A stretch of DNA of 64,000 bases from Acetobacter sp. Lineage in GTDB: Bacteria; Pseudomonadota; Alphaproteobacteria; Acetobacterales; Acetobacteraceae. The position numbers were made by a program, and so were the translations under genes. Of the stretch, positions 1-7,970 are shown in pieces (within the stretch, counting starts at the first letter, position 1; each line of letters opens with the position of its first letter). The stretch covers positions 186,001-250,000 of the forward strand of contig NZ_JAKVME010000002.1 in assembly GCF_022483985.1 (NCBI RefSeq), read 5' to 3'. The notes beneath the pieces are model-generated. The model searched no databases. It was not told where the DNA came from and worked only from the letters and a program-made list of their open reading frames with translations.

Positions 1-1033
1 TTGCCTCCATGACAGACAGGGGAAGTGGGTCGGGATAAACACTTGGCACCATAGCGATGTCGAAGTCAGCCACATAAGGTCGCACATCCGCACGAAATCC
101 GATGAAATGCATGAAGCCTTCCATTCCCAGCGCTTTGACTTTTTCCCGACAGAGAGTGAGGTGATCGAGAGGCGAATCCTGTGGTGTATCGCCCAGCACG
201 ACAAACTGACATCGTGAGGCTGCATCAGAGCCTAATGTCGTGAATAAGAGCCGAGCTACTTCGATCAGTTCATAAAATCCCTTATGCGGAAGAATGCGAC
301 CATGTGCGCCGAACAGCACGACGTTGTCGTCAATTCCAAGTTCTGCACGTAATGATCCTGTTGTGGCTAGGTCCGTCTCGGCTGACATGCCTGAAACGCC
401 AAGATCTATGGCGTCATGCAGAACCTGAAGCTTTCTGTCCGAAATGCGAAACTGGGGTGTTACAGCCCGAGAAACACAGATGATCGCTTTGACGCCGCTT
501 CGGGAGGCGAGCCATCGATGCACTGAGCGGAGGCAAGGTGGGACTCCCGGATAAAAAACGTGCCAGACAACAGGGGGGGATTTGGGTAGCACGGCAAGCA
601 GCCCACCGATAAAACATGCTGTCGTTCCATTGCAGAAAATGACATTGTAGCCTTCTCGTCTGACACGACAGGCGAGCCGTACCATACCCAAAATGGCGCG
701 TCCGATATTCCCGGCCGCTCTTGTCCAGCGCAGGATGAAGGGCGCTTCGAAATCATGACGTGTCATGACGCGGGAAAGAGGCTGGAAAAGATTTTCGAGC
801 ATCGCAGGCTCGATGATGATGATCTCGGCAGCTCCGTTTTCTCTGATCCGACGGCTGACAAGTTCTTCCTGCGGAAGCATCACGCTACGTTTTATCTTAT
901 CTGAATCGAGATATTTCAGAATATTGAGCAGTGTCTGTCCCGGACCGCCATTCCGGGATGTATCATTGATGAACAGGACGTTCAAAGGTCTGTCTTTTTC
1001 AGGAAAACAGGAGCGGAGAGCAGGATCTGGCAC
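1..1033 (-). CDS. Glycosyltransferase family 4, C-terminus beyond window
   Basis: The minus strand reads openly from about position 1033 off the left edge, so the 3' end is missing. The visible part has the GT-B layout of GT4 enzymes: an N-terminal strand followed by a glycine-rich turn (LFINDTSRNGGPGQTLLN), a mid-protein VVWHVFYPG strand, an AIICVSRAV segment, the ILPHKGF stretch that begins the C-terminal domain, and the nucleotide-sugar signature VPSVYPDPLPLSVMEA at the window edge. It would transfer a sugar to a cell-surface or lipid-linked acceptor in the cytoplasm. No ATG fits. GTG at 1033 and TTG at 985 are the possible starts, and the gene abuts or overlaps the end of the histidine kinase fragment, which suggests co-transcription with that two-component system. 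Acceptor and sugar cannot be told from sequence. Confidence 0.8.
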   Translation of the reverse strand, partial: MPDPALRSCFPEKDRPLNVLFINDTSRNGGPGQTLLNILKYLDSDKIKRSVMLPQEELVSRRIRENGAAEIIIIEPAMLENLFQPLSRVMTRHDFEAPFILRWTRAAGNIGRAILGMVRLACRVRREGYNVIFCNGTTACFIGGLLAVLPKSPPVVWHVFYPGVPPCLRSVHRWLASRSGVKAIICVSRAVTPQFRISDRKLQVLHDAIDLGVSGMSAETDLATTGSLRAELGIDDNVVLFGAHGRILPHKGFYELIEVARLLFTTLGSDAASRCQFVVLGDTPQDSPLDHLTLCREKVKALGMEGFMHFIGFRADVRPYVADFDIAMVPSVYPDPLPLSVMEA

Positions 1034-1046
1034 GGTTGCGATGGCT

Positions 1047-1486
1047 TCAGTTGACAGCGGGCTGGTCAAACAGAGGGAAGGTAATCAAAACACGAAGACC
1101 CGGCATATTGTCTTCCAGAATGAATACGCCTCCCAGATGCTCAGTGATAGCATTGGCCAGACTGATACCGAGACCTGTTCCCGGCGTGGAACGGCTACGG
1201 TCAAGCCGAAAAAAGCGTTCAGCCAGCTTTGGTAGCAGATTCACAGGAACTCCCGGACCGTTATCAGCTATACAGAGTTCTGCCTGGTTGGTTGTCCTAG
1301 TAACAGAAATGGAAATTACTGTATCAGGCGGGGTATGGATAAGGCCATTGTCCAGAATATTACATACGAGTTGTTGTAATAGGACAGCATCAGCACGGAT
1401 CAGGATGTGAGGAGCAAAAGATGCCTGAATTTTGTGGTGACTGTCTTCAGCGATGGATTCGAAAATTTCGAGACATTTCTGGACCT
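1047..1486 (-). pseudogene. Sensor histidine kinase, C-terminal fragment (split by IS)
   Basis: This piece encodes the ATPase half of a membrane sensor kinase. It shows an N-box (QQLVCNILDNGLIHTP), a G1 box (IADNGPGVP), a phosphate-contacting RFFRLDRSRS segment and a G2 box (GTGLGISLA). It is cut off from its N-terminal half (2778-3697) by the IS element at 1487-2777. Deleting the element and one copy of the ACCT duplication joins the two halves in frame (DLSDEV then QKCLEIF) into a 451-residue protein of normal length for a QseC/TctE-type kinase. An ORF of 162 residues starting inside the IS end could still express the ATPase domain alone, but it would lack the phosphoacceptor histidine and the membrane part. 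Confidence 0.9.
1483..1486. repeat. Target-site duplication ACCT, left copy
   Basis: The four bases ACCT lie directly outside the left terminal repeat of the IS element and are repeated directly outside its right end (2778-2781). A 4-bp duplication agrees with several IS5-family subgroups. Confidence 0.9.
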
Positions 1487-2777
1487 GGAGGGTTCTAAAA
1501 ACCTCTTGGTATTGAGGCCTACGCTGTGATTCCATTTTTCTGGTTCTGGTTGGAGGAATGGCGCTATGAAACAGGCGGGATTTTTTGACGTTGAAGAGCG
1601 GCTTGCTCGGTTAAGCGGTCTTGGCGACCAGCTTGAAGCGTTTTCCCGGACTGTGGATTTTGAGGTGTTCCGCCCGGAACTGGACAAGGCACTGGCCTAT
1701 TCAGACGGGAGCAAAGGCGGGCGTCCACCGTTTGATCCGGTGCTGATGTTCAAGATCCTGGTGATCCAGACACTCAACAATCTGTCCGATGAACGGACGG
1801 AATACCTGATCAACGACCGTCTCTCCTTCATGCGCTTTTTAGGTCTGGGGCTGTCGGACCGTGTACCTGATGCCAGAACGGTATGGCTGTTTCGAGAGCG
1901 TCTGACCCAGGCTGGTGCGATTGGTGGTCTGTTCAATCGCTTTGACGCAACCCTGCGTAACGCTGGTTATCTGCCGATGTCAGGCCAGATCCTGGATGCC
2001 ACGCTGGTAGCGGCTCCGAAGCAGCGCAATACCAATGCGGAGAAGGCGGATCTGCGTGAAGGACGGATCCCTCAGGACTGGCAGGACAAGCCGTCAAAGC
2101 TGTCCCACAAGGACAGGCATGCGCGCTGGACCCTGAAGTTCACGAAAGCGAAGCGACAGGAGGACGGGAGTATCCCTGCAACAGATCTGGCCATCCCGTT
2201 CTTTGGCTATAAATCGCACATCTCCATCGACCGGAAATTTCGGCTGATCCGCAAATGGAAGACGACAGATGCCGCCGCCAGTGATGGCGCGCGATTGAGG
2301 GAGGGCCTGCTTGATAAAAGCAATACAGCTTCAACGGTCTGGGCAGACACAGCCTACCGCTCAAAAGCCAATGAGGACTTCATGGAAAAGCAGGGCTTTG
2401 TCTCGAAGGTTCACAGGAAAAAGCCGCATCTCAAGCCTATGCCACGCCATATCCAGAGATCCAACGCAGGAAAGTCCGTTATCCGGTCGCGTGTCGAGCA
2501 TGTCTTTGCCGATCAGAAATCACAGACGGGGCTGTTCGTCCGAACCGTAGGCATAACGCGGGCCACCATGAGGGTCGGGCTGGCCAATATCGTCTATAAT
2601 ATGCGCCGCTTTCTCCTCTTGGAGCGGATTAACGCCGCCGCGTAGCAATCCAGAGCAGGAAACCATCGCTCTGCTCAAAACCCAGAGTAAAAGTTAGACC
2701 AGGGAAGCAGCAGTCAACACGCTAAAAACCTGAAATCAGGCACAAGAGAAGTCAATCAAAGGTTTTTCGAACCCTCC
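1487..2777 (+). mobile_element. Complete IS5-family insertion sequence, 1291 bp
   Basis: The ends form terminal inverted repeats. The left end reads GGAGGGTTCTAAAAACCT and the reverse complement of the right end reads GGAGGGTTCGAAAAACCT, 17 of 18 identical. The element carries one transposase gene (1566-2645), is flanked by ACCT on both sides, and sits inside a histidine kinase gene. Intact transposase, near-identical ends and a perfect duplication indicate a recent, possibly still active insertion. Family assignment rests on transposase motifs and the 4-bp duplication; a database search would be needed to name it. Confidence 0.93.
1566..2645 (+). CDS. IS5-family DDE transposase
   Basis: This is a 359-residue transposase that would cut and paste the surrounding element. 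The N-terminal part has the DUF772-like segment common in the family (GGRPPFDPVLMFKILVIQTL, then SDERTEYLINDRLSFMRFLGL). The catalytic triad can be placed: first Asp in GQILDATLV, second Asp in VWADTAYRSKA, and Glu in SRVEHVFADQK, followed by the usual R-rich C-terminal helix with YNMRRFLLLE. The ATG at 1566 is preceded by a good ribosome site (GGAGG at 1552-1556). Full length and no frameshift, so probably functional. Transcribed opposite to the kinase it interrupts. Confidence 0.95.
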   Translation: MKQAGFFDVEERLARLSGLGDQLEAFSRTVDFEVFRPELDKALAYSDGSKGGRPPFDPVLMFKILVIQTLNNLSDERTEYLINDRLSFMRFLGLGLSDRVPDARTVWLFRERLTQAGAIGGLFNRFDATLRNAGYLPMSGQILDATLVAAPKQRNTNAEKADLREGRIPQDWQDKPSKLSHKDRHARWTLKFTKAKRQEDGSIPATDLAIPFFGYKSHISIDRKFRLIRKWKTTDAAASDGARLREGLLDKSNTASTVWADTAYRSKANEDFMEKQGFVSKVHRKKPHLKPMPRHIQRSNAGKSVIRSRVEHVFADQKSQTGLFVRTVGITRATMRVGLANIVYNMRRFLLLERINAAA

Positions 2778-2781
2778 ACCT
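2778..2781. repeat. Target-site duplication ACCT, right copy
   Basis: Right copy of the 4-bp direct repeat made on insertion of the IS element; it matches 1483-1486. Confidence 0.9.
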
Positions 2782-3697
2782 CATCGGATAGATCGACGTA
2801 GGAAAATGTTCTCGGGTCACAGATGGCTTCAATTTCTGCAAGCTGTAGTAATGATGAAAATATTTCAAGAGATACGTCCAGATCTCCGATCGCCAGTTGC
2901 GTTTCAGATTGCACGTCATCCTGCGGACCTGAAACAACCCGTTGCAGTCGATGCCTGAGCCGGGTGAGGGGGGTGCGCATATCGTGCGCTATGTTGTTGC
3001 TGACCTGTCGTATTTTTTCTATGAGGAGCTCGTTCTGCTTAAGAACATCGTTGAACATTTCGCAGAGATCGTCCAGTTCATCCCGTCCTGAAGCAACAGG
3101 CAGGCGTGCTGTAAGATCACCTTTCTTTATGTCCTGTAATGTCTGTCCGATTACGATCAGACGTCGGCGGACAAGCGCACCCATGAATACGCCACCGCCA
3201 AGGCCACAAAGAAGAAAGGCTGCGGAGCCTATGAGGGCGGTTTCCAGAATACTGTTTCTGAGTGTGTCGATTGATGTAGTGTCATGAGCAACAAAATAAT
3301 AACCGCCGTCAACAAGCTTTATTCCCAGACCGTAAAGGCGCTGGCTGTGCCCAGAGTCTGCCCCGGGGTCTTCAATCCAGCGAAATCCTGCAACCGGGGG
3401 CAGCGGTGAGAGATTGCCAGCGATGGCATGTCCCTGACTGTCCTGAAGAAGATAGTGATACTCCCGGTCTGTCAAAGTAAAAATCTTAACATTTGGCGCA
3501 AGATGGGCGACGTCGTGCAATCCCACGTTGTTGCCGTACGCTTCAGTCACTTCACTGGTGAGGTTCTCATTGATCTGTCGCATGAAAACGGAGCGCATCT
3601 CGTATCCGAGCGAGAGTGTCACGCAGGTACCGAGCAGCAGAAAAAGCAGCGTGAAGATGTAAGCCAGCCTTACGGCTGACAGCTTGTTGATTTTCAT
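2778..3697 (-). pseudogene. Sensor histidine kinase, N-terminal fragment (split by IS)
   Basis: This fragment holds the sensing and dimerisation half of a two-component kinase: a transmembrane helix at about residues 9-30, a periplasmic domain of about 120 residues, a second transmembrane helix (ALIGSAAFLLCGLGGGVFMG), a HAMP linker and a HisKA helix with the phosphoacceptor in AHDMRTPLTRLRHRL. Reading then enters the IS and stops after a few foreign residues, so no ATP-binding domain is made. I place the start at the ATG at 3697 (MKINKLSAVRLAY), 16 nt after the response-regulator stop, rather than an upstream start at 3757 inside that gene. The partner ATPase fragment is at 1047-1486. Confidence 0.9.
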
Positions 3698-3713
3698 GAC
3701 AACCGTAGCGGTT

Positions 3714-4436
3714 TCAGGTTCCGAATACTTTATCTGGACGGTAGCTGCCGAGCACATACCCTTCGCCCTTGATCGTGTGGATCACCGGACCGCTCGGCTG
3801 CTCTGTTTTCTGCCTCAATCTGGAAATATGACTTTCGAGGAGATTGCTGCGTACGGGAAATTCGATACCCCACACGGATGAGAAGATCATATCACGTGTA
3901 AGAATCCTCCTTGGATGCTTCATAAAAAATTCAAGAATCTTGAATTCCTGTGGTTGGAGGTGGATGCGGTGTCCGTTCTTGCTCAATTTTCTGCTCACGA
4001 CATCCAGCTCCAAGTCTTCAAATGTCAATTTCGTGCAGTCAGGCAATCTGCGTTCTGTTGACTGGAGCAGGATGTGCGCGCGGGCCGTCAGTTCACGCAG
4101 GTCGAAGGGTTTGGCGAGATATCCATCAGCTCCGAGGTTGAGACCGCGGACTTTTTCAAGAATACTGTCTATGGCAGTCAGAAGGAGCACTGGGTCTTTT
4201 CGTCCGATCCTCCGTAATTCGCACAGGAGGGAAAGCCCGTCGAACCCCGGCAGCATGCGGTCCAGAATGATAAGGTCCCAGAAGTTTTCCTTGAAAGCAT
4301 TCAGTGCCTGAACACCATCAGATACAGATGTTGTGGCAATATTACTGTCTTCAAGACTGCTGCAAATCGCCGCTGCCGTGTGCAGGTCATCTTCAACGAC
4401 CAGAATACGCGTTTTTTGCGAAGGAAGGCCAGTCAT
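3714..4436 (-). CDS. OmpR/PhoB-family response regulator
   Basis: This is a DNA-binding response regulator of about 240 residues. The receiver domain starts with ILVVEDDLHTA (acidic pair), has the phosphorylated Asp in DLIILDRMLPGFDG, the switch Thr in VLLLTAID and the conserved Lys in GYLAKPFDLREL. The C-terminal winged helix shows KILEFFMKHPRRILTRDMIFSSVWG and ESHISRLRQKTEQ, ending with HTIKGEGYVL. It is the first gene of the operon with the kinase split by the IS, so its cognate kinase is probably lost. An upstream in-frame ATG at 4505 would add 23 residues; neither start has a clear ribosome site. The divergent lptBFG operon is an obvious candidate target, but that is inferred from position only. 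Confidence 0.92.
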   Translation of the reverse strand: MTGLPSQKTRILVVEDDLHTAAAICSSLEDSNIATTSVSDGVQALNAFKENFWDLIILDRMLPGFDGLSLLCELRRIGRKDPVLLLTAIDSILEKVRGLNLGADGYLAKPFDLRELTARAHILLQSTERRLPDCTKLTFEDLELDVVSRKLSKNGHRIHLQPQEFKILEFFMKHPRRILTRDMIFSSVWGIEFPVRSNLLESHISRLRQKTEQPSGPVIHTIKGEGYVLGSYRPDKVFGT

Positions 4437-4503
4437 GTGAAAGACGATAGCGGACGTACCAGAAGATTGGTAGGTGGCGGATACGGGACTCACGGAAAAA
4501 GAC

Positions 4504-4518
4504 ATTCATGTTGTGAAT
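4504..4518. promoter_or_regulatory. Small inverted repeat between regulator and lptB
   Basis: ATTCA (4504-4508) and TGAAT (4514-4518) form a perfect 5-bp dyad with a 5-nt spacer in the short region between the response regulator and the divergent lptB. It could be half of an operator for the adjacent regulator. A dyad this short may be chance. Confidence 0.2.
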
Positions 4519-4612
4519 ATTTAATGAGAAGTCCGGGTCTTTCATCTGGTTTTTAGAGTATCATGATATATCCCGATTTCGGGGTTTATGCTTGATCAGA
4601 ATATCGGGTTGC

Positions 4613-5329
4613 ATGCTGTCGGCTTTCAGTCTTTCAAAGAATATTGCTGACCGGACGGTGGTAAGGGACATCAGTCTGGAAGTGGGGCGTGGGGAGATTG
4701 TTGGTCTTCTTGGCCCCAATGGGGCTGGAAAATCCACGACGTTCGGAATGCTGACAGGATTGTTGTCTCCAGATCTGGGACGCATAGAACTCGACGGATT
4801 CGATATAACTTTACTAACCGTTTATGAACGTGTTCGTCGTGGTATTCTTCTTTTGCCACAAAACAGTTTTTTGCCGGGTAATCTGAGCGTTCAACAGGCT
4901 TTGATGATTGTGATGGAAACACGCAAAGGAAGCAGGCGAGGGTGTCATGACGAAATCGTCCGTATCCTGAAGCAGTTCGGGCTTGCCTCATTGGCCGACA
5001 GCCGGATTTCTACCTTATCAGGTGGGCAGAAACGTCGATGTGAAATTGCCGTTACAATGGCATGCAGGCCGTCATTTACATTGCTTGATGAGCCGTTTGC
5101 TGGAGTTGATCCTGTAAATCTCTCCGAAATGATAAGAATAATTCGCAGAATCGTAGATTCAGGAACAGGGGTTCTGATTACGGATCACAGTGCGGTTGAA
5201 CTCCTCCGTCTTGTGGACCGTGCTTATATCATTCACGACGGATGTGTACTGGCGCAGGGGACCCCAGCAGAACTCGTCAGGAATCCCACTGTTCGCCTGA
5301 TCTACCTGGGTGAGATGTTTCATTTATGA
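4613..5329 (+). CDS. lptB: LptB-type LPS-export ABC ATPase
   Basis: This ATP-binding protein of about 238 residues resembles LptB, the cytoplasmic motor that drives lipopolysaccharide from the inner membrane to the Lpt bridge. It has Walker A (GLLGPNGAGKST), a Q-loop (LLLPQNSFLPGNLSV, as in LptB), the signature STLSGGQKRRCEIA, Walker B (FTLLDEPFAGVDP) and the H-loop (LITDHSAVELL). The signature differs slightly from the usual GERRRVEIAR of housekeeping LptB. I use the ATG at 4613; a TTG at 4592 is in frame. It overlaps lptF by ATGA, so the two are translationally coupled. Having its own ATPase fused into an operon with both permease genes suggests an additional, possibly substrate-specialised Lpt set; whether a second set exists cannot be seen here. 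Confidence 0.88.
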   Translation: MLSAFSLSKNIADRTVVRDISLEVGRGEIVGLLGPNGAGKSTTFGMLTGLLSPDLGRIELDGFDITLLTVYERVRRGILLLPQNSFLPGNLSVQQALMIVMETRKGSRRGCHDEIVRILKQFGLASLADSRISTLSGGQKRRCEIAVTMACRPSFTLLDEPFAGVDPVNLSEMIRIIRRIVDSGTGVLITDHSAVELLRLVDRAYIIHDGCVLAQGTPAELVRNPTVRLIYLGEMFHL

Positions 5330-6507
5330 TTCGTGACTTCAGTTGGCTGCGGAGGTTATTTTCCGCGCGAATATGGCTTTTTGTGGGTGATGTGGCACGC
5401 ATTACGGGCCTCGTCATGCTGCTGATTGAAGCGATGTTTCTGTCTGAACGGTTTCCGATGATATTTCGCGACGTTCTGCGGCATCACGCCGGATTCTATG
5501 AAGCATTTTTCATCTTTGTCCTCAATATACCACAGATTTTTGACCTCGCTCTTCCAATCGCTTTTCTCGTCGCGACTTACAGGGCCGTGATCGATATGCG
5601 GGAGGGGAGAGAGCTTCTTGTCATGGGCGCAGCAGGCATGGGGCCGCGGGGGCTGCTGGCTCCATGTTTTGGGCTCGCATGTGCGGCGGCGATGACATCT
5701 TTTTTCGTGGCGGGTGTCATCAACCCTCTGTCGCTTTATGCGCAGCGCGTGGTTCTGTTCAACGCGCAGAGTCTGGCGCTTTCAGGAGGAAGCGCCACAG
5801 GACAGTTTTATGTTTTGGAAAAAAATGTCGTTTTTGCGCCTGCGACACGTGAGAGGGCGGAACTTCCCGGACAAAAAAGGAATCTTTTTATTTATGAACC
5901 GAATGGAGACAGTTGCGTAAAAATTATTCTCGCAGGCAGCGCCAGATCGGAAACTCCTGAAATCAGGGGCGTGCTGTCTCTGTTTTTTGACAACGTATCG
6001 TGGCGTATTTTCGATATGAGGCTGAGTTCGGCAGCAGCCAGTCCCTGTCCGGTCGAGGCAGAGTCCTTCACTTCGGGTGACAGGCGGGTACGGTTGTCCG
6101 AGCTTCTGTCCTTTCAGCCTCGCGGCTTTGATGGCAGCGAACTGACATCTCCGGAACTGCTGGGGATGCCGTCGGAGCCCGGTTTGCCTGACGCAGGCAA
6201 ACTGTATCAGATACAGGCGGAACGGATCGGGCGGATATTACTGTGTTTCATGGCGCCAGCACTGGCCTGCGCCGCAGTCTGTCTCACGTCGCGGCGGATG
6301 CAGTATGTGGTGTTGCCGGTTGCCTGTGGCGGCCTGATGTCGCTTGATCTTGGCTTTGAATGGATCGTGCATGCCGGGGCGTTTCTCCATGAAAAAAGGG
6401 TGATTGCAGAACTCGTTCTCATGACCATCGGGGGATGTGTTTCCCTGATTTTTCTGACATGGCGTTTGCAGAACACGCTGTTTCGCCCACAGTTTGGCAG
6501 GGCCTGA
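5326..6507 (+). CDS. lptF: LptF-type permease (YjgP/YjgQ family)
   Basis: This 393-residue inner-membrane protein has the YjgP/YjgQ layout. Three N-terminal helices lie around residues 25-130, including GLVMLLIEAMFLSERF and VLNIPQIFDLALPIAFLVATYRAV. A periplasmic beta-jellyroll region spans about residues 140-290, and three helices at the C-terminus (ILLCFMAPALACAAVCL, YVVLPVACGGLMSLDLGF and ELVLMTIGGCVSLIFL). With LptG it would form the membrane part of the exporter that hands lipid-anchored glycans to LptC. The start overlaps the lptB stop by ATGA. Sequence cannot say which of the two permeases is F and which is G with certainty; gene order is used. Confidence 0.85.
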   Translation: MIRDFSWLRRLFSARIWLFVGDVARITGLVMLLIEAMFLSERFPMIFRDVLRHHAGFYEAFFIFVLNIPQIFDLALPIAFLVATYRAVIDMREGRELLVMGAAGMGPRGLLAPCFGLACAAAMTSFFVAGVINPLSLYAQRVVLFNAQSLALSGGSATGQFYVLEKNVVFAPATRERAELPGQKRNLFIYEPNGDSCVKIILAGSARSETPEIRGVLSLFFDNVSWRIFDMRLSSAAASPCPVEAESFTSGDRRVRLSELLSFQPRGFDGSELTSPELLGMPSEPGLPDAGKLYQIQAERIGRILLCFMAPALACAAVCLTSRRMQYVVLPVACGGLMSLDLGFEWIVHAGAFLHEKRVIAELVLMTIGGCVSLIFLTWRLQNTLFRPQFGRA

Positions 6508-6511
6508 AAAA

Positions 6512-7651
6512 ATGTTTCTGGCACCTTTCGGGTCTTACACACGCTATCTGTTGCGAACCTATCTCTGGCAGGTCGGCTCGATCCTCGCCATTCTCTGGCT
6601 TGTGGCGCTGACGATTGATATTCTGCCCCAGATCGGTCTTCTGCTGGATGGTGCACCGGCTCATCCCGTGCGCGTTATTCTATGGTTCTGCGTTTTGCGG
6701 ACGCCGTGGCTTCTTGTGCCTCTCATCCCGTTTGCGACCTTTCTGGGTGTTCTGACTGCCGAATATCTTCAGACCCGTTCCGGCGTAAGGATTCTCATCT
6801 GGAACAGCGGTCGTTCACCGATGGGCTGCCTCATGCCGGCGCTTCTTCTCGGGCTTCTTCTTGGATCGGTCGATACGGTTCTGGATGCCTGGGTCGGGCC
6901 GGTTTCGATGGCGATTCAGGCGCGGGACAGGCTGGGGCGCGACGGTCAGCGTCTCGATCGCTCACGCGCAAGCGACTTTCAGTGGATCGCATTGCCTGAG
7001 GGCCTGCTGCGTACAAGGGTTTTTCAGGCAGACGGTATTGTCCATCTGAAAGATCTTTCATTTTTTCATTTTAAAGGTCCGGAAAAACTCGTCGAACTCG
7101 TTCATGCAAAAGAAGCAAGGCAGATTGAGGAGAGTTCTTTCTGGCGTGTGAGCGACGGTATGCTCTGGGGAGGTGGCGTGGATGATCCCAGGATGACTGA
7201 AAGCATTCTTTTCGGCGGTCCATCGACAGGATTTCTGAAGCATGATCTTCAACTATCTGTCGATACGATATGGCTCAGCGTGATCGGAATGGAGCCGCAA
7301 TATGTGCCGTTCCGTATTGTCAGGACATTGGCCGATCGACCTTCGCGCGGTTATGACCCTGCCGTTTATCGGACACGTGAACAGGCAGTTTTTGCGGATG
7401 CGATGTTTGTGGTGATGATGGCTGTGGCGGCTAGCGTATTTTCGACTGTTCTGCTGACCGGTTCAGGCATGTTGACCAATGTGACAAAAATTCTACTGGT
7501 CGGCTATGCCGTCCATTCAATCGGACGCGCATGCATTCTTTTTGGCGAGAATGGTCTGTTGCCTGCTGCTCTTGCCGCATGGTCAGTGCCTGTCATGCTG
7601 TTTTGCGGAGTGACTGTTTTCCTGAAATGTCAAAAAGGAAGGCAGGGATAG
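6512..7651 (+). CDS. lptG: LptG-type permease (YjgP/YjgQ family)
   Basis: Second YjgP/YjgQ-family permease, about 379 residues, directly after lptF (4 nt between stop and ATG; an in-frame TTG at 6494 is possible). The N-terminal helices include VGSILAILWLVALTIDILPQIG and VLRTPWLLVPLIPFATFLGVLTAEY, followed by the short RSGVRILIWNSGRSPMG coupling region that contacts the ATPase. A periplasmic beta domain lies in the middle and three helices follow from about residue 290 (FADAMFVVMMAVAASVFST onward). It would pair with LptF and LptB. No lptC or lptA is in the window, so the module would have to use bridge proteins encoded elsewhere. Confidence 0.85.
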   Translation: MFLAPFGSYTRYLLRTYLWQVGSILAILWLVALTIDILPQIGLLLDGAPAHPVRVILWFCVLRTPWLLVPLIPFATFLGVLTAEYLQTRSGVRILIWNSGRSPMGCLMPALLLGLLLGSVDTVLDAWVGPVSMAIQARDRLGRDGQRLDRSRASDFQWIALPEGLLRTRVFQADGIVHLKDLSFFHFKGPEKLVELVHAKEARQIEESSFWRVSDGMLWGGGVDDPRMTESILFGGPSTGFLKHDLQLSVDTIWLSVIGMEPQYVPFRIVRTLADRPSRGYDPAVYRTREQAVFADAMFVVMMAVAASVFSTVLLTGSGMLTNVTKILLVGYAVHSIGRACILFGENGLLPAALAAWSVPVMLFCGVTVFLKCQKGRQG

Positions 7652-7970
7652 GAAACGGTCTGAAACGCATCTTGGTGAGCGGTCCTGTGATGAATTTTCT
7701 TCTGATGTCCGGTCAGAAGTTACTCGATAAACAATGATTTAGAGCGGTATCCATGATCCAGCCTGAACGGATGCCGCTCTAAATCTCTTGTTTTGTAGAA
7801 GAAGCTGTCAATCAGGCGACGTTATTTATACAGCTTTTCAGGCATCGCTCATTGAGCGCCCGTCAGTAGGGGATATTCCATTCGGAAGCTGAGTGCCAAG
7901 CGAGAGACCGTGCGAATTCCAAGAAATTTCAAAAAATGAATATCAACTTTCTATGGTAAAACCGCCTTGA
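7652..7970. other. Intergenic region after lptG, convergent
   Basis: About 320 nt lie between the lptG stop and the end of the efflux outer-membrane gene on the other strand. The only structure I see is the hairpin at 7741-7780. No gene is supported here. Confidence 0.6.
7741..7780 (+). terminator. Long hairpin, REP-like palindrome or terminator
   Basis: AGAGCGGTATCC (7741-7752) pairs with GGATGCCGCTCT (7769-7780) over 12 positions with one G-U pair and a 16-nt loop. A T-rich tail (AAATCTCTTGTTTT) follows on the plus strand, so it can end lptBFG transcripts. The GAGCGG...CCGCTC type is also common as an interspersed palindrome in alphaproteobacteria. Confidence 0.55.
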
